From Candidatus Odyssella sp. (lineage in GTDB: Bacteria; Pseudomonadota; Alphaproteobacteria; Paracaedibacterales; Paracaedibacteraceae), in the NCBI GenBank assembly GCA_020718185.1, contig DYSP01000003.1:33231-97230 (forward strand): DNA of 64,000 bases, read 5' to 3'. Shown in pieces: positions 63,985 through 64,000 of this stretch. The position numbers and the translations under genes were made by a program. Positions within the stretch are counted from its first letter, which is position 1. Each line of letters opens with the position of its first letter. The notes under the pieces are model-generated. The model worked only from the letters and a program-made list of their open reading frames with translations. It made no database searches and was not told where the DNA came from.

Positions 63985-64000
63985 GAGAGTCTTTTTGTTG

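Noticed and set aside
1..64000. CRISPR arrays, prophage, complete insertion sequences, integrase attachment sites
   Set aside because: No regularly spaced repeats, phage structural genes, transposase or integrase frames were found.

Overview
The window is a gene-dense, AT-rich bacterial chromosome segment that reads as alphaproteobacterial. Evidence: the order tolQ-tolR-tolA-tolB, tsaD-gpsA-EVE, glyA-nrdR, dat-HAD-hfq-hflX and tilS-ftsH-glmM, an RpoH with the QKKLFFNLR box, a GCS2-type GshA, methylmalonate-semialdehyde dehydrogenase, and a FliX homologue (a family known from alphaproteobacteria). Many small exported proteins of unknown function, a DUF2608 protein, palindromic and terminal-inverted-repeat elements, and several genes broken by single bases suggest a host-associated member such as a Holosporales/Paracaedibacter-like protist symbiont. 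The taxon is an inference, not a database match.

Layout. 0-5 kb: miaA, then the tolQRAB envelope operon, followed by a palindromic repeat where pal would be expected. 5-10 kb: an accessory stretch with a tiny exported ORF, FliX, four exported or probably exported unknowns (two with frame problems, one with a nuclear-localisation-like motif) and a photolyase. 10-15 kb, minus strand: ubiA, rpiB, dedA, a DUF983 protein, and the valine-catabolism pair mmsA-mmsB. 15-18.6 kb: an aquaporin with a changed second NPA motif, a MITE-like element, a decayed DUF1190-glutathionylspermidine synthase pair, and a lipase-like hydrolase. 18.8-24 kb: cytochrome b561 coupled to a HK-REC-Hpt hybrid kinase, fdxA, carD and a Bcr/CflA exporter. 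23.9-30 kb: a divergent nucleotide-sugar dehydratase-like protein, EVE protein, gpsA, tsaD, a DciA-like DUF721 protein and gshA. 30-36 kb: a DUF2608 gene with an in-frame TGA, an Asn/Gln-rich membrane protein, an ABC-F ATPase, nrdR, glyA and a small periplasmic protein. 36-46 kb: rluD, rpoH, GNAT, polyprenyl diphosphate synthase, TrmN6-like methyltransferase, bioD-bioA, dat, HAD phosphatase, hfq, hflX, DUF4442. 46-53 kb: ParB-like protein, an exported coiled-coil protein, a D,D-carboxypeptidase with SPOR domain, a YmdB-type phosphoesterase, rsmB, CDF transporter, pdxH. 53-61 kb: an EAL phosphodiesterase, zapE, glmM, ftsH, tilS. 61-64 kb: a large exported TPR protein gene with four lesions, then a structured non-coding or tiny-ORF region.

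Functions fit together as envelope maintenance (Tol, DacA, GlmM, FtsH, ZapE), translation and RNA modification (MiaA, TsaD, TilS, RsmB, RluD, TrmN6, HflX), stress and regulation (RpoH, Hfq, CarD, NrdR, hybrid kinase, EAL), redox and cofactors (GshA, FdxA, UbiA, polyprenyl synthase, PdxH, BioDA). All core genes are intact. Every clear disruption lies in accessory genes, which suggests real gene decay more than random sequencing error.

No rRNA, tRNA, CRISPR array, complete insertion sequence or prophage was recognised.
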